A stretch of 64,000 bases of DNA from Laceyella tengchongensis (GCF_900182735.1 NZ_FXTU01000002.1:310001-374000); one strand, 5' to 3'; counted from the first letter of the stretch, positions 42,389 to 51,487 are shown. A program made the numbers and translations. Notes: generated by a model from the letters alone, not told the origin.

Positions 42389-43531
42389 TTAACAACCGAT
42401 TTCCCTCGCGATAATGTTTCGCTGAATTTCCGATGTTCCCTCACCAATCTCTGTCAATTTGACATCACGGAAGAAACGTTCCACTTTATAATCATGAATG
42501 TACCCCCAGCCGCCATGGATTTGTACCGCTTGGTTGCACACTTTCATCGCGATTTCTGAGGCAAACAACTTACACATTGAAGCCTCTTTGGTAAATTTGC
42601 GCCCTTGATCCTTCAGCCAAGCCGCTTTGTACACATACGTGCGGGCCAATTCGATCAACATGTGCATGTCTGCAAGCTTATGTTGAATCGCTTGGAATTT
42701 GGACAGGGATCGCCCGAATTGCGTGCGTTGCCGCGCATAATTTAACGCCAATTCATAAGCGCCCTGAGCGATTCCCACTGCCATCGCCCCAATGCCGATT
42801 CTCCCTCCGTCAAGCGTAATCAAGAATTGCTTGAAACCTTGCCCAATTTCCCCCAGCACGCTGTCTTCAGGGACACGAACGCCCTCCAACACCAGCTCGG
42901 TGGTGTTGGAACTGTGCAGGCCCAGCTTATTCAGATTATCCAACACCTGAAAACCAGGTGCATCTGTGGGCACGATAAATGCGGTGATTTCCCGCCGGCC
43001 CTCGTCCGACTGGCCTGTCACCGCCGTCAGCGCCAGAAACTTGGCATAACTCGCATTGGTGATAAAGCACTTACTCCCGTTGATCACCCAGCCATTTTCG
43101 TCTTTGACCGCTCGGGTTCTCGTGCCTCCTGCGTCTGAACCCGCCCCTGGTTCCGTCAGGCCGAACGCCCCCAGCGTTTTTCCTTGACACAACGGAACGA
43201 GGTAGCGTTGCTTTTGCTCTTCCGTTCCAAACAGGTAAATGGGGGCGCAACCCAACGAAATGTGTGCCGAATAGGTGATGCCAGTGGAAGCACACACGCG
43301 GCTCAACTCTTCCACTGCGATCGCGAAACTCACCGTATCCGCTCCAGCACCGCCCACTTCTTCCGGAAAAGGCAGACCCATCAAATTGAGGTCGGCCATT
43401 TTTTCAAATATTTCAATTGGAAAGCGTTTGCTTCGATCTCGCTCATCCGCTCCCGGGGCCACTTCTCCTTCTGCAAAATCACGTAACAGTTTGCGAATCA
43501 TTTTTTGTTCTGCTGTTAAATCATAATTCAT
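42389..43531 (-). CDS. Acyl-CoA dehydrogenase
   Basis: 380 residues from the ATG at 43531 (GAGGAG eight bases upstream). FAD-dependent dehydrogenation of a short or branched acyl-CoA to the enoyl-CoA, passing electrons to ETF. The family signatures are GAFGLTEPGAGSDAGGTRT (near 122), QTLGRSLSKFQ-like FGRSLSKFQAIQHKLADM, QIHGGWGYIHDYKVERFFRD (near 335) and the catalytic Glu in EIGEGTSEIQRN (near 362). With HPPD nearby an amino-acid catabolic role (for example branched-chain acyl-CoA) is plausible but not shown. Confidence 0.92.
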   Translation of the reverse strand: MNYDLTAEQKMIRKLLRDFAEGEVAPGADERDRSKRFPIEIFEKMADLNLMGLPFPEEVGGAGADTVSFAIAVEELSRVCASTGITYSAHISLGCAPIYLFGTEEQKQRYLVPLCQGKTLGAFGLTEPGAGSDAGGTRTRAVKDENGWVINGSKCFITNASYAKFLALTAVTGQSDEGRREITAFIVPTDAPGFQVLDNLNKLGLHSSNTTELVLEGVRVPEDSVLGEIGQGFKQFLITLDGGRIGIGAMAVGIAQGAYELALNYARQRTQFGRSLSKFQAIQHKLADMHMLIELARTYVYKAAWLKDQGRKFTKEASMCKLFASEIAMKVCNQAVQIHGGWGYIHDYKVERFFRDVKLTEIGEGTSEIQRNIIAREIGC

Positions 43532-43703
43532 GAACCCCACTCCTCTTCGCTGACTTGTTGCAAGCGTTTCCATTTCTATTATAGGTTCATTTGTTGGAGT
43601 AATTCAATAATTTTCAAAAATGCAACAACACTCAGCCGAGAATTGTCCGAAACTTATTTGCATTGGACTGGGAAAAGGATTAAAATTGAATCAACAAACG
43701 AAA

Positions 43704-43731
43704 CAAAAACACACCCTGTAGGCAGGGTGTG
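43704..43731 (-). terminator. Terminator of the dnaG-sigA unit
   Basis: On the minus strand ACACCCTG pairs with CAGGGTGT, followed by GTTTTTG. It separates sigA from the acyl-CoA dehydrogenase gene. Confidence 0.78.
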
Positions 43732-43760
43732 AAAAGAAGCAGAATGGATGGGTTTTGGTT

Positions 43761-44885
43761 TTATTCCAAGAAGTCCTTCAAGCGTTTGCTGCGGCTGGGA
43801 TGGCGCAACTTGCGCAACGCTTTCGCTTCAATCTGGCGAATGCGCTCACGGGTAACACCAAACACTTTGCCCACTTCCTCCAAGGTGCGGGTGCGTCCAT
43901 CATCCAAACCAAAACGCAGTCGCAGAACATTCTCTTCCCGTTCGGACAGCGTATCAAGAACTTCTTTCAATTGTTCTTTTAACAATTCGTAGGCCGCAGC
44001 ATCCGCGGGCGCTTGCGCATCATCATCTGGAATGAAGTCACCCAAATGGGAATCGTCCTCTTCACCGATCGGTGTCTCCAACGATACGGGTTCTTGGGCG
44101 ATTTTCATGATTTCACGTACTTTTTCCGGACTTAGGCCCATTTCTTTAGCAATCTCTTCAGGGGAGGGTTCGCGCCCTAACTCTTGTAACAATTGTCTAG
44201 ACACCCGAATCAGTTTGTTAATCGTTTCCACCATATGCACGGGGATCCGGATCGTGCGCGCTTGGTCGGCAATCGCCCGGGTGATCGCTTGGCGAATCCA
44301 CCAAGTGGCATAAGTACTAAACTTAAATCCTTTGCGGAAATCAAACTTTTCTACAGCTTTGATTAAACCCATGTTTCCTTCTTGGATCAAATCGAGAAAG
44401 AGCATACCGCGCCCAACATACCGTTTGGCAATGCTGACTACCAGACGCAAGTTCGCTTCGGCAAGCCTGCGCTTGGCCTCTTCATCTCCATGCTCGATCC
44501 GTTTTGCCAATTCCACTTCCTCTTCAGCGGTCAACAGGGGCACGCGTCCAATCTCCTTTAGATACATGCGCACCGGATCGTTGATTTTCACCCCTGGAGG
44601 CACACTCAGATCTTCGTCAAGATAAGAGTCGTCCTCTTCCATTTCCACGTCGTCTGGGCTTTCAAACTCATCGTCGTTCTCTTCGTTGATTACTTCAATT
44701 CCCTGCTCACTCAATTGCTCAAAGAAGTCATCGATCTGCTGGGAATCTTGGTCAAACGGAGCCAATCTCTCCATAATCGTCTTATAGGTGACCACACCCT
44801 GCTTTTTACCGCCCTCAACAAGCTGCTCCTTCACTTGGTCGAGCGTCAATTCCATCTCAGTATCCACATTTTGTTCTTTCGCCAA
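43761..44885 (-). CDS. sigA: RNA polymerase sigma factor SigA
   Basis: 374 residues with a TTG start (AAAGGAGG nine bases upstream). The primary sigma factor. Region 1.1 is followed by 1.2 (DPVRMYLKEIGRVPLLT), region 2 (NLRLVVSIAKRYVGRGM through FSTYATWWIRQAITRAIADQARTIRIPVHM, giving -10 recognition and melting), region 3, and region 4.2 (EEVGKVFGVTRERIRQIEAKALRKLRHP) for the -35 box. It follows dnaG by 28 bases, as in Bacillus. The weak start codon may hold down its level. Confidence 0.97.
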   Translation of the reverse strand: MAKEQNVDTEMELTLDQVKEQLVEGGKKQGVVTYKTIMERLAPFDQDSQQIDDFFEQLSEQGIEVINEENDDEFESPDDVEMEEDDSYLDEDLSVPPGVKINDPVRMYLKEIGRVPLLTAEEEVELAKRIEHGDEEAKRRLAEANLRLVVSIAKRYVGRGMLFLDLIQEGNMGLIKAVEKFDFRKGFKFSTYATWWIRQAITRAIADQARTIRIPVHMVETINKLIRVSRQLLQELGREPSPEEIAKEMGLSPEKVREIMKIAQEPVSLETPIGEEDDSHLGDFIPDDDAQAPADAAAYELLKEQLKEVLDTLSEREENVLRLRFGLDDGRTRTLEEVGKVFGVTRERIRQIEAKALRKLRHPSRSKRLKDFLE

Positions 44886-44913
44886 GATCGATTTCCTCCT
44901 TTCTGATGAACTC

Positions 44914-46752
44914 CTACTTCATCCGTGTTTGAAGCTGTTTCCTCAGCTGCGCGATCTCTTGCATCAACTGCGCGGCCTTGACGGGTTCATCAGCACGCGA
45001 TAATCGTTCAACCATTTTTTCTTTTTCTTCAATATCTCTCAATATGGGGACGTTCTTTATATGCCGGACATAATCCAACAGCGCTTCTTCCGGTAAATAT
45101 TCAGGTACATCAAGCATCGCACATTCACTTGCTTTGGAAATAAGCGCCTGATCGGGGAGAGAACTGATGAATCGACCCATGTCTTCGGGATTCCCCTGAT
45201 CATAATAGACATATAGATAGGCAGCAAGCGCTGCGTATATCTCCGTATTAAAATCTGCGCCGATCTTTTCTTTCACCCATTCCGTAACCGTGCGGCTCCT
45301 CATCATGTGGGCGACGAGGCACATTTCCGATTTTTCCGCAACGGAATGAACTTGGGTCCCAGCGAGCAAATGTTTGCTAGGCTCTCGATACCCATTATTC
45401 CACCTGAAGCCCTCTTTATCCCTTCTGGTTTCGCCCTTTTTCCGTTTTTTTGCGCGCCTGAGGTCTTCCTTCAGCGCGTCAAGCGAAAGCCCAAACTCTT
45501 CGGCCAATCGCCGCAGGTAATGATCCTGTTCAACGACCAGCGGCAATTCCGCAATCGTGCCAATCGCTTCCGCCAAATATTTCATCCGGTCGTCTTCATC
45601 ATGAAGATTGTGGTTTCTCTTTAGGTTTTCCAGTTTAAATGCGGTTAATGTCAAAGCCGCTGACAGGACTTCTTCCTTAAATGCTGTTCCCCCAAAACGG
45701 AGAATGTAATCATCGGGATCCATACCGTGGGGCATTTGTGCAATTTTGACTGTGCACTCCTGCTTCCTCAATAGCTCCATCCCCCGGGCCGCCGCATTTT
45801 GACCCGCTTGATCGGAATCGTAGCAAAGGATGACCGTTTCAGTATTGCGTTTCAAAATCCGCGCTTGATCATCAGTGAGCGAAGTACCCAACGTGGCCAC
45901 GCAACCTGGAAAGCCCGCTTGCCAAGCGGATATCACATCCATGTAACCTTCAAACAAGATCGCTTGTTGTTCCTTGCGAATGTGCGAACGTGCGCGATGG
46001 AGGTTAAATAAATGATTCCCTTTTGAATAGATAGGCGTCTCTGGGCTATTCATGTACTTGGGGCGCCCTTCGCCCAACAGCCGCCCGCCAAACGCGATGA
46101 CCCGGCCTTGTGAATCCATGATCGGAAACATGATGCGGTCGCGAAAGCGGTCAAAGTACCTCTTCATACCTTTGTCTTCACGCAAGGATAAAAGCCCCGC
46201 TTTTTCTAACAGCGCTTCGTTGAAACCCCTTCCCTTCAAAAACGACAGGAGAAAATCAAACGACGCGGGCGCATAACCAAGCTGGAACTCTTCCATCGCT
46301 TCCTGCGAAACGCCGCGCTTTGCCAAATAATTGCGCGCATCTGCACCATAGCGCGTCTTCATCAGCACATGATGGTAGAGCTTCGCTGCCAAGTCCATGG
46401 CCTTGCGCATCTCCATCCGCTCGATTTCAGCGGGGTCCGTCTCGGATGGTCCCGTTTCGGGAACGTGGATGCCCGCCTGGTCAGCCAAATGGCGTATCGC
46501 TTCTGCGAAGGTGAGCTGTTCGACATCCATGACAAACTTAATTGCGTCTCCGCCGGCGCCGCAACCAAAACAATAATAAATCTGTTTATCGGGCGCTACA
46601 GAAAATGAGGGCGATTTCTCAGAGTGAAATGGACATAATCCGAAATAATTGCGGCCACTTTTCTTAAGAGATACATACTGTTGAACAATGTCTACTATAT
46701 CAAAATGCCGCCGTACTTGGTCAATCACTTCGTCAGGGATTCGTCCCCCCAT
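44914..46752 (-). CDS. dnaG: DNA primase
   Basis: 612 residues, full length. DnaG makes RNA primers at the replication fork. The N-terminal CHC2 zinc domain has CPFHSEKSPSF and YYCFGCGAGGD (C40-H43-C61-C64 region), the TOPRIM core follows (LFEGYMDVISAWQAGF and CYDSDQAGQNAA near 265-325 carry the metal-binding Glu and Asp residues), and the C-terminal helicase-binding domain ends at the helical VERLSRADEPVKAAQLM. It is first in the dnaG-sigA macromolecular synthesis operon. Confidence 0.96.
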   Translation of the reverse strand: MGGRIPDEVIDQVRRHFDIVDIVQQYVSLKKSGRNYFGLCPFHSEKSPSFSVAPDKQIYYCFGCGAGGDAIKFVMDVEQLTFAEAIRHLADQAGIHVPETGPSETDPAEIERMEMRKAMDLAAKLYHHVLMKTRYGADARNYLAKRGVSQEAMEEFQLGYAPASFDFLLSFLKGRGFNEALLEKAGLLSLREDKGMKRYFDRFRDRIMFPIMDSQGRVIAFGGRLLGEGRPKYMNSPETPIYSKGNHLFNLHRARSHIRKEQQAILFEGYMDVISAWQAGFPGCVATLGTSLTDDQARILKRNTETVILCYDSDQAGQNAAARGMELLRKQECTVKIAQMPHGMDPDDYILRFGGTAFKEEVLSAALTLTAFKLENLKRNHNLHDEDDRMKYLAEAIGTIAELPLVVEQDHYLRRLAEEFGLSLDALKEDLRRAKKRKKGETRRDKEGFRWNNGYREPSKHLLAGTQVHSVAEKSEMCLVAHMMRSRTVTEWVKEKIGADFNTEIYAALAAYLYVYYDQGNPEDMGRFISSLPDQALISKASECAMLDVPEYLPEEALLDYVRHIKNVPILRDIEEKEKMVERLSRADEPVKAAQLMQEIAQLRKQLQTRMK

Positions 46753-46812
46753 ACAGAATCACTGCTTTCTGTACATTTCCGATAGATGTAAATAGGAGTG
46801 TGATGTGCGGAA

Positions 46813-46839
46813 CGAATGTTATCTATTCGCCAACATTCG
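46813..46839. promoter_or_regulatory. Inverted repeat upstream of dnaG
   Basis: CGAATGTT (46813-46820) and AACATTCG (46832-46839) form an 8-bp perfect inverted repeat about 60-90 bases before the dnaG start. On the minus strand a TTGACG (46837-46842) at its edge could be a -35 box. It may be an operator; it does not match the Bacillus LexA box. Confidence 0.35.
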
Positions 46840-47053
46840 TCAAAGTCCTTCTCAGTCATCCTCAAATTCAATTGGTAATATTTACTGATCAATCCTTGGC
46901 ACTTACTTATCCTATCCTCCTATTCTACATAAATATAGGTTCTCCTTCTGTTAACCTTTTTTTACAATTGACGGATTTTGTAATTTGTTGTCGAGTTATG
47001 TCATTTCCTACCCCTTAACTTTTTATCTTACTTCTATCATAGAACCATTTCAA

Positions 47054-47081
47054 CAAAAAATACCCGGAATTTTCCGGGTAA
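47054..47081 (-). terminator. Terminator of the ccpN-ppsR-ppdK unit
   Basis: On the minus strand TACCCGGAAAA pairs with TTCCGGGTA, followed by TTTTTTG, about 75 bases past the ppdK stop. Confidence 0.8.
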
Positions 47082-47156
47082 ATCTTGGACATCGCAAAAT
47101 GCCTGGCGTTGCCGATGCCTTGTCCCAATCTATCTGTCCTTAAAGCCGACGATCCC

Positions 47157-49808
47157 CTACTGGCTGCGTCGTGCAATCTCTGCTTGCGCGGCGGCGAGAC
47201 GAGCCAAAGGAACGCGGTAAGGAGAACAACTCACATAGTCGAGCCCCACCTCATGGCAAAACTGAATCGACTTTTGTTCGCCACCATGCTCTCCACAAAT
47301 ACCCAACTTCAATTGCGGATTGGTTTTCCGCCCTTGCTCGGCTGCCCAACGGATCAGCTTGCCTACCCCGTCGCGATCCAGCACCATAAATGGATTCTCT
47401 GGCAGGATTTTTTCTTCCACATAAGCATGCAGGAATTTCCCTTCCGCGTCATCACGGCTGTAACCGAAAGTCATCTGGGTTAAATCGTTGGTACCGAAGG
47501 AGAAAAAGTCGGCTTCAGCGGCAATCTCATCAGCAGTCAACGCCGCCCGCGGCACCTCGATCATCGTTCCCACCCGAAAAGCGATGGATGAACCATTTGG
47601 CGCCTCATACCGTGCCAGCACCCCTTCAATGATCTGGCGCAATCGCTTCAGCTCATTCACATGGCCGACCAACGGAACCATGATCTCCACCTGCACCCGA
47701 ATGCCTTGGGACAGGCATTCAGCTGCTGCCAGACCAATCGCTTCCACCTGCATCTCAGCGATTTCCGGGTAAGTCAAAGCCAAACGGCAACCGCGGTGTC
47801 CCAGCATCGGATTGGCTTCACTTAATGCCCGCACTTTTTTGATCCACTGCTCCTGTTGTTTCCGCTGTTGCGGGTCCATGTCACCCATGCTTTCACGCTT
47901 GGCCTGCGATACCACTAGCTCTTCCAGGTCTGGCACAAACTCATGCAACGGAGGGTCCAACAATCGGATGGTGACGGGCAATCCTTCCATCGCGCGGAAC
48001 AACCCGACGAAATCTTCCTTCTGCATCGGTAAAAGCTCTTCTAGGGCCTCCTTGCGCTCCGCAAGCGTCTCAGCCATAATCATCTTTTGCATAACGGGCA
48101 AACGGCCTGCATCCATGAACATATGTTCGGTACGGCACAAGCCAATGCCTTCAGCACCAAACGCACGTGCTTTCTTGGCATCTTCCGGTGTATCAGCATT
48201 GGTGCGTACCTGCAAGCGTCTCACTTCATCCGCCCATGCGAGCAATTCCTCGCATTCGGCTGACAACATCGGTTCGATCAGCGGCAACTCACCCAGGTAG
48301 ACCATCCCCGTGCCACCGTCGATGGAGATGCGATCCCCTTCATGCAAGGTTTGTCCAGCCGCGCTTACCTGTTTTCGCTTACCGTCGATGCGCAACTCCT
48401 CACATCCGCAGATGCACGCCTTGCCCATGCCCCTAGCGACAACGGCGGCATGGCTGGTCATGCCGCCCCGGCTGGTGAGAATGCCTTTGGCGGCTAGAAT
48501 GCCGTGGATGTCGTCCGGTGTCGTTTCCGGCCGCACCAGAATCACCGCTTCACCCGCTTTCGCCCAACGCTCGGCATCGTCAGCGCTGAAAACAATGCGG
48601 CCCGTCGCCGCTCCAGGCGAAGCCGGCAAACCTTTAACCCAGGGTTTGCGTTCGCCCAGTTCCGCAAATTGGCGATGAAGCAACCGTTCAATCATTTCCG
48701 GTTCAATACGCGTCAAGGCCTCTTCCCGGGTGATAACGTTTTCATTTACCAAGTCGACAGCGATTTTGACCGCGGCTTGGGCGGTTCGTTTGCCGTTTCT
48801 CGTTTGCAAGATGTACAGCTTGCCTTGTTCAATCGTGAACTCGATGTCCTGCATGTCTTTATAATGCAGTTCCAACCGTTTTGCAAACATCATGAGTTCC
48901 TCATACACTTCCGGCATGCTCTCAGCCAGCTCCCCAATCGGCCTCGGCGTACGGATACCCGCCACCACATCTTCGCCTTGGGCGTTCAAGAGAAACTCCC
49001 CATACAATTTTTGTTCTCCCGTCGCGGGATTGCGCGTAAAGGCCACCCCAGTTCCGGAATCGTTGCCGCGATTGCCGAACACCATCGCCTGCACATTGAC
49101 CGCCGTGCCCAAATCATCCGGGATGCGGTGAATCTTGCGATAAACGCGGGCGCGAGCGTTGTTCCAAGAGAGGAATACGGCTTCCACCGCCTGCCGCAAT
49201 TGTTCCAGCGGATTTTGCGGAAATGGCCGTTTTGACTTTTCCAAGATAAACCCTTGATACTCTTCGATGATCGCTTGCAGATGCTTGGCGGAAAGCTCGG
49301 TATCCAAGCGCAAACCCGCCGCCTGCTTGTGCCGCTCCATGATCTGTTCAAAGTGGAAGTGATCAAGCCCCAACACCACGTTGCCGAACATCTGGATCAA
49401 ACGGCGGTAACAATCATACGCAAAACGGGGATTGCCGGTCTGCTTGGCCAATCCTTCCACCGTATCATCATTCAAGCCCAGATTCAAGATCGTGTCCATC
49501 ATGCCTGGCATCGAATGCACCGCGCCCGACCGCACAGACAGCAGCAGAGGGGCGTCGGGGTTACCCAGCACCTTCCCTGTCTGTTCTTGCAAAGCGTCCA
49601 AGGCTTCCCGCAGTTCACGCGCAACTTGCTCCGGCAACCGTTCGCCTTCAGCAAAAAAACGGCGGCAAGCTTCTGTGGTAATCGTGAATCCGGGTGGCAC
49701 AGGGAGCCCCACCCGCGTCATCTCCGCAAGATTGGCTCCCTTTCCCCCTAGTAGCTCTTTCCACTCGGCCTTCCCTTCTGCAAATGAATAAATGGTTTTC
49801 ACAGTCAT
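47157..49808 (-). CDS. ppdK: Pyruvate, phosphate dikinase
   Basis: 883 residues, usual length. PPDK interconverts pyruvate, ATP and phosphate with PEP, AMP and pyrophosphate. The N-terminal ATP-grasp domain begins GGKGANLAEMTRVGLPVPPGF; the swivelling domain has the phosphorylated His in GGMTSHAAVVARGMGKACICG (near 455), preceded by the Thr residue (TSRGGMTSH) that a regulatory kinase modifies; the PEP/pyruvate barrel follows with GTNDLTQMTFGYSRDDAE and GICGEHGG near the C-terminus. It overlaps ppsR by four bases, so regulator and enzyme are coupled. Confidence 0.96.
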   Translation of the reverse strand: MTVKTIYSFAEGKAEWKELLGGKGANLAEMTRVGLPVPPGFTITTEACRRFFAEGERLPEQVARELREALDALQEQTGKVLGNPDAPLLLSVRSGAVHSMPGMMDTILNLGLNDDTVEGLAKQTGNPRFAYDCYRRLIQMFGNVVLGLDHFHFEQIMERHKQAAGLRLDTELSAKHLQAIIEEYQGFILEKSKRPFPQNPLEQLRQAVEAVFLSWNNARARVYRKIHRIPDDLGTAVNVQAMVFGNRGNDSGTGVAFTRNPATGEQKLYGEFLLNAQGEDVVAGIRTPRPIGELAESMPEVYEELMMFAKRLELHYKDMQDIEFTIEQGKLYILQTRNGKRTAQAAVKIAVDLVNENVITREEALTRIEPEMIERLLHRQFAELGERKPWVKGLPASPGAATGRIVFSADDAERWAKAGEAVILVRPETTPDDIHGILAAKGILTSRGGMTSHAAVVARGMGKACICGCEELRIDGKRKQVSAAGQTLHEGDRISIDGGTGMVYLGELPLIEPMLSAECEELLAWADEVRRLQVRTNADTPEDAKKARAFGAEGIGLCRTEHMFMDAGRLPVMQKMIMAETLAERKEALEELLPMQKEDFVGLFRAMEGLPVTIRLLDPPLHEFVPDLEELVVSQAKRESMGDMDPQQRKQQEQWIKKVRALSEANPMLGHRGCRLALTYPEIAEMQVEAIGLAAAECLSQGIRVQVEIMVPLVGHVNELKRLRQIIEGVLARYEAPNGSSIAFRVGTMIEVPRAALTADEIAAEADFFSFGTNDLTQMTFGYSRDDAEGKFLHAYVEEKILPENPFMVLDRDGVGKLIRWAAEQGRKTNPQLKLGICGEHGGEQKSIQFCHEVGLDYVSCSPYRVPLARLAAAQAEIARRSQ

Positions 49809-50626
49809 GCCGGAGTGCCCCCCTTTTTGAGCATATCCAAAATCATGTTCGCTGTTTCTTCTACCGCTTTGTTGGAAACGTCAATCACTGGACATCCGAG
49901 ACGCCGAATCACGCGATCCGCGTATTCCAGCTCATAAATGATCCGTTCCATGCTCGCATAGTTGGCACCTGTGGCCAAGCCCAGTGACTTTAATCGTTCT
50001 TGGCGGATATTATTCAATTGTTGTGGATCAATCGTCAAACCGATGCATCGGTTCACCGGGATTTCAAACAATTCTTCAGGCGGTTCTACTTCAGGCACAA
50101 GGGGCACATTGGCCACTTTCAACCGCTTGTGCGCCAAATACATGGATAATGGGGTTTTGGAAGTGCGCGACACACCGATTAGCACCACATCCGCCCCCAG
50201 CACGCCGCGCGGGTCTTTGCCGTCATCATATTTGACGGCGAATTCGATCGCTTCCACTTTGCGGAAATAATCTTCATCCAGCTTGTGGATCAAGCCCGGC
50301 TCCTGGCGCGGTTGCATTTGGTACAGGCGAGACATGCCGCGGATCATCGGCCCCATGATGTCCACATACGGCACATCTTTCCGTTCAGCCTCCTCAATCA
50401 ATAGCTGTTGCAATTCAGGCAACACTAATGTAAACGCGATCAGAGCATTTTCCTCTTTGGCGGCTTGCACCGTTTCTTTGATGGTCTCTTTATCGGTGAC
50501 GTAAGGGATGCGACGGATGTCCAGGGACGCTCCATTGAATTGGATGGATGCCGCCCGCACCACAAACTCCGCCGTCTCACCTACAGAGTCAGACACCACA
50601 TAAACGACAGGTTGATGTTCAATCAT
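49805..50626 (-). CDS. PPDK regulatory protein (bifunctional kinase/pyrophosphorylase)
   Basis: 273 residues of the PSRP (DUF299, YqfL) family. It inactivates PPDK by ADP-dependent phosphorylation of a Thr next to the catalytic His, and reactivates it by phosphate-dependent removal. The nucleotide-binding P-loop is GVSRTSKTPLSMYLA (near 150), with the N-terminal YVVSDSVGETAEFVVRAA block and SKNVPLVPEVEP-like VANVPLVPEVEPPEEL. Bacillus has the homologue without a neighbouring ppdK; here the target gene is directly fused in expression by a four-base overlap. Confidence 0.94.
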   Translation of the reverse strand: MIEHQPVVYVVSDSVGETAEFVVRAASIQFNGASLDIRRIPYVTDKETIKETVQAAKEENALIAFTLVLPELQQLLIEEAERKDVPYVDIMGPMIRGMSRLYQMQPRQEPGLIHKLDEDYFRKVEAIEFAVKYDDGKDPRGVLGADVVLIGVSRTSKTPLSMYLAHKRLKVANVPLVPEVEPPEELFEIPVNRCIGLTIDPQQLNNIRQERLKSLGLATGANYASMERIIYELEYADRVIRRLGCPVIDVSNKAVEETANMILDMLKKGGTPA

Positions 50627-50653
50627 GAATTGGGCTTCCCTCCTTCAACCGGG

Positions 50654-51283
50654 TTACGGTTGTCCTAGTTCGACAAATGCTTTCACTAAGGTAGTTTTAC
50701 TGATCCGACCGACCACTTCCATCTCTTGGGGACGATCTTGGAACGGGCGCACGACAGGAAGTGAATCAACCTCATGCCGCATCATTTGCACCGCCGCATA
50801 ATAGAGCGTGTCATCGGGCGTGCACGTGACGATATTCGGCATGCGCGTCATGATGACGCCAACAGGCATCGAACGCAGTTCTTGTTTACCCATTGCAGCC
50901 TGCAACAGGTCTTTGCGGGAAACGACGCCAACCAATTGCCCCTCATTTTTGGTCACAATCAGGGAACCCACATCCTCCAAAAACATCGTGCAAATCGCGT
51001 CGTAAATGGATGTTTCCTCCCGAACCACGACAGGCAGAGACTTGTAATCTCGCACAGATAAATTGCGGATATGTTCACCCAGCAGTTGATTCGTCGTTTT
51101 TCCGGAATAGAAATAGCCAACGCGAGGCCGGGCGTCCAACAGACCAGCCATGGTTAGGATGGCCAAGTCAGGCCTTAGTGTCGCTCGAGTCAACTTCAGC
51201 TTTTCCGCGATTTGTTCACCTGTGATCGGGCCTTCCGCCTTCACGATCTCAAGGATTTTTTCTTGGCGCTTCGTCAGTTCGAT
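50654..51283 (-). CDS. ccpN: Gluconeogenesis repressor CcpN (HTH plus two CBS domains)
   Basis: 209 residues if translation starts at the ATC at 51283, nine bases after AGGGGG. No ATG, GTG or TTG fits: a GTG at 51244 would cut off IELTKRQEKILEIVKAEG, which aligns with the start of Bacillus CcpN; a CTG at 51277 is the other option. The winged helix (about 5-65, GPITGEQIAEKLKLTRATLRPDL is split by residues) is followed by two CBS domains (about 85-140 and 150-205) that sense nucleotides. CcpN represses gapB and pckA on glycolytic carbon. Its own gene heads the ppsR-ppdK unit. Confidence 0.88.
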   Translation of the reverse strand: MELTKRQEKILEIVKAEGPITGEQIAEKLKLTRATLRPDLAILTMAGLLDARPRVGYFYSGKTTNQLLGEHIRNLSVRDYKSLPVVVREETSIYDAICTMFLEDVGSLIVTKNEGQLVGVVSRKDLLQAAMGKQELRSMPVGVIMTRMPNIVTCTPDDTLYYAAVQMMRHEVDSLPVVRPFQDRPQEMEVVGRISKTTLVKAFVELGQP

Positions 51284-51321
51284 ACGCTTACACCCCCTGG
51301 TGGAGCAAAATATCTCATTTT

Positions 51322-51332
51322 AATATGACATA
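51322..51332 (-). promoter_or_regulatory. Candidate CcpN operator
   Basis: On the minus strand TATGTCATATT matches the published CcpN consensus TRTGHYATAYW at all 11 positions. A second 9-of-11 match, TATGATAATCT, lies on the plus strand at 51339-51349. The pair sits about 40-70 bases upstream of ccpN, between it and the divergent TIM-barrel gene. Confidence 0.6.
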
Positions 51333-51487
51333 CTATTTTATGATAATCTAGATATAGTATATACTAAATCATTCTGTTTTTACCACTGCAATTTTTTGGC
51401 TCACGGGTTACGCTATAAGCAACTAGATTTCAAAAATCTGATTAAGTATTGGACATGGATTCTAATTAATCATAGGAGATGAATAAC

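Larger units (their letters stand above)
46753..47156. other. Intergenic region between ppdK and dnaG
   Basis: 404 bases, AT-rich. It contains the dnaG-sigA promoter region with an inverted repeat (46813-46839) and the ppdK terminator. A 72-codon frame on the plus strand (46800-47018) has AT-rich composition, no ribosome binding site and no homology I recognise, so I leave it out. Confidence 0.6.

Noticed and set aside
46800..47018. 72-codon frame on the plus strand between ppdK and dnaG
   Set aside because: AT-rich, no ribosome binding site, overlaps the dnaG promoter region and has no recognisable family.
48504..49235. Long antisense frames within ppdK
   Set aside because: They are GC-driven shadows of a clearly conserved enzyme and have no start signals.
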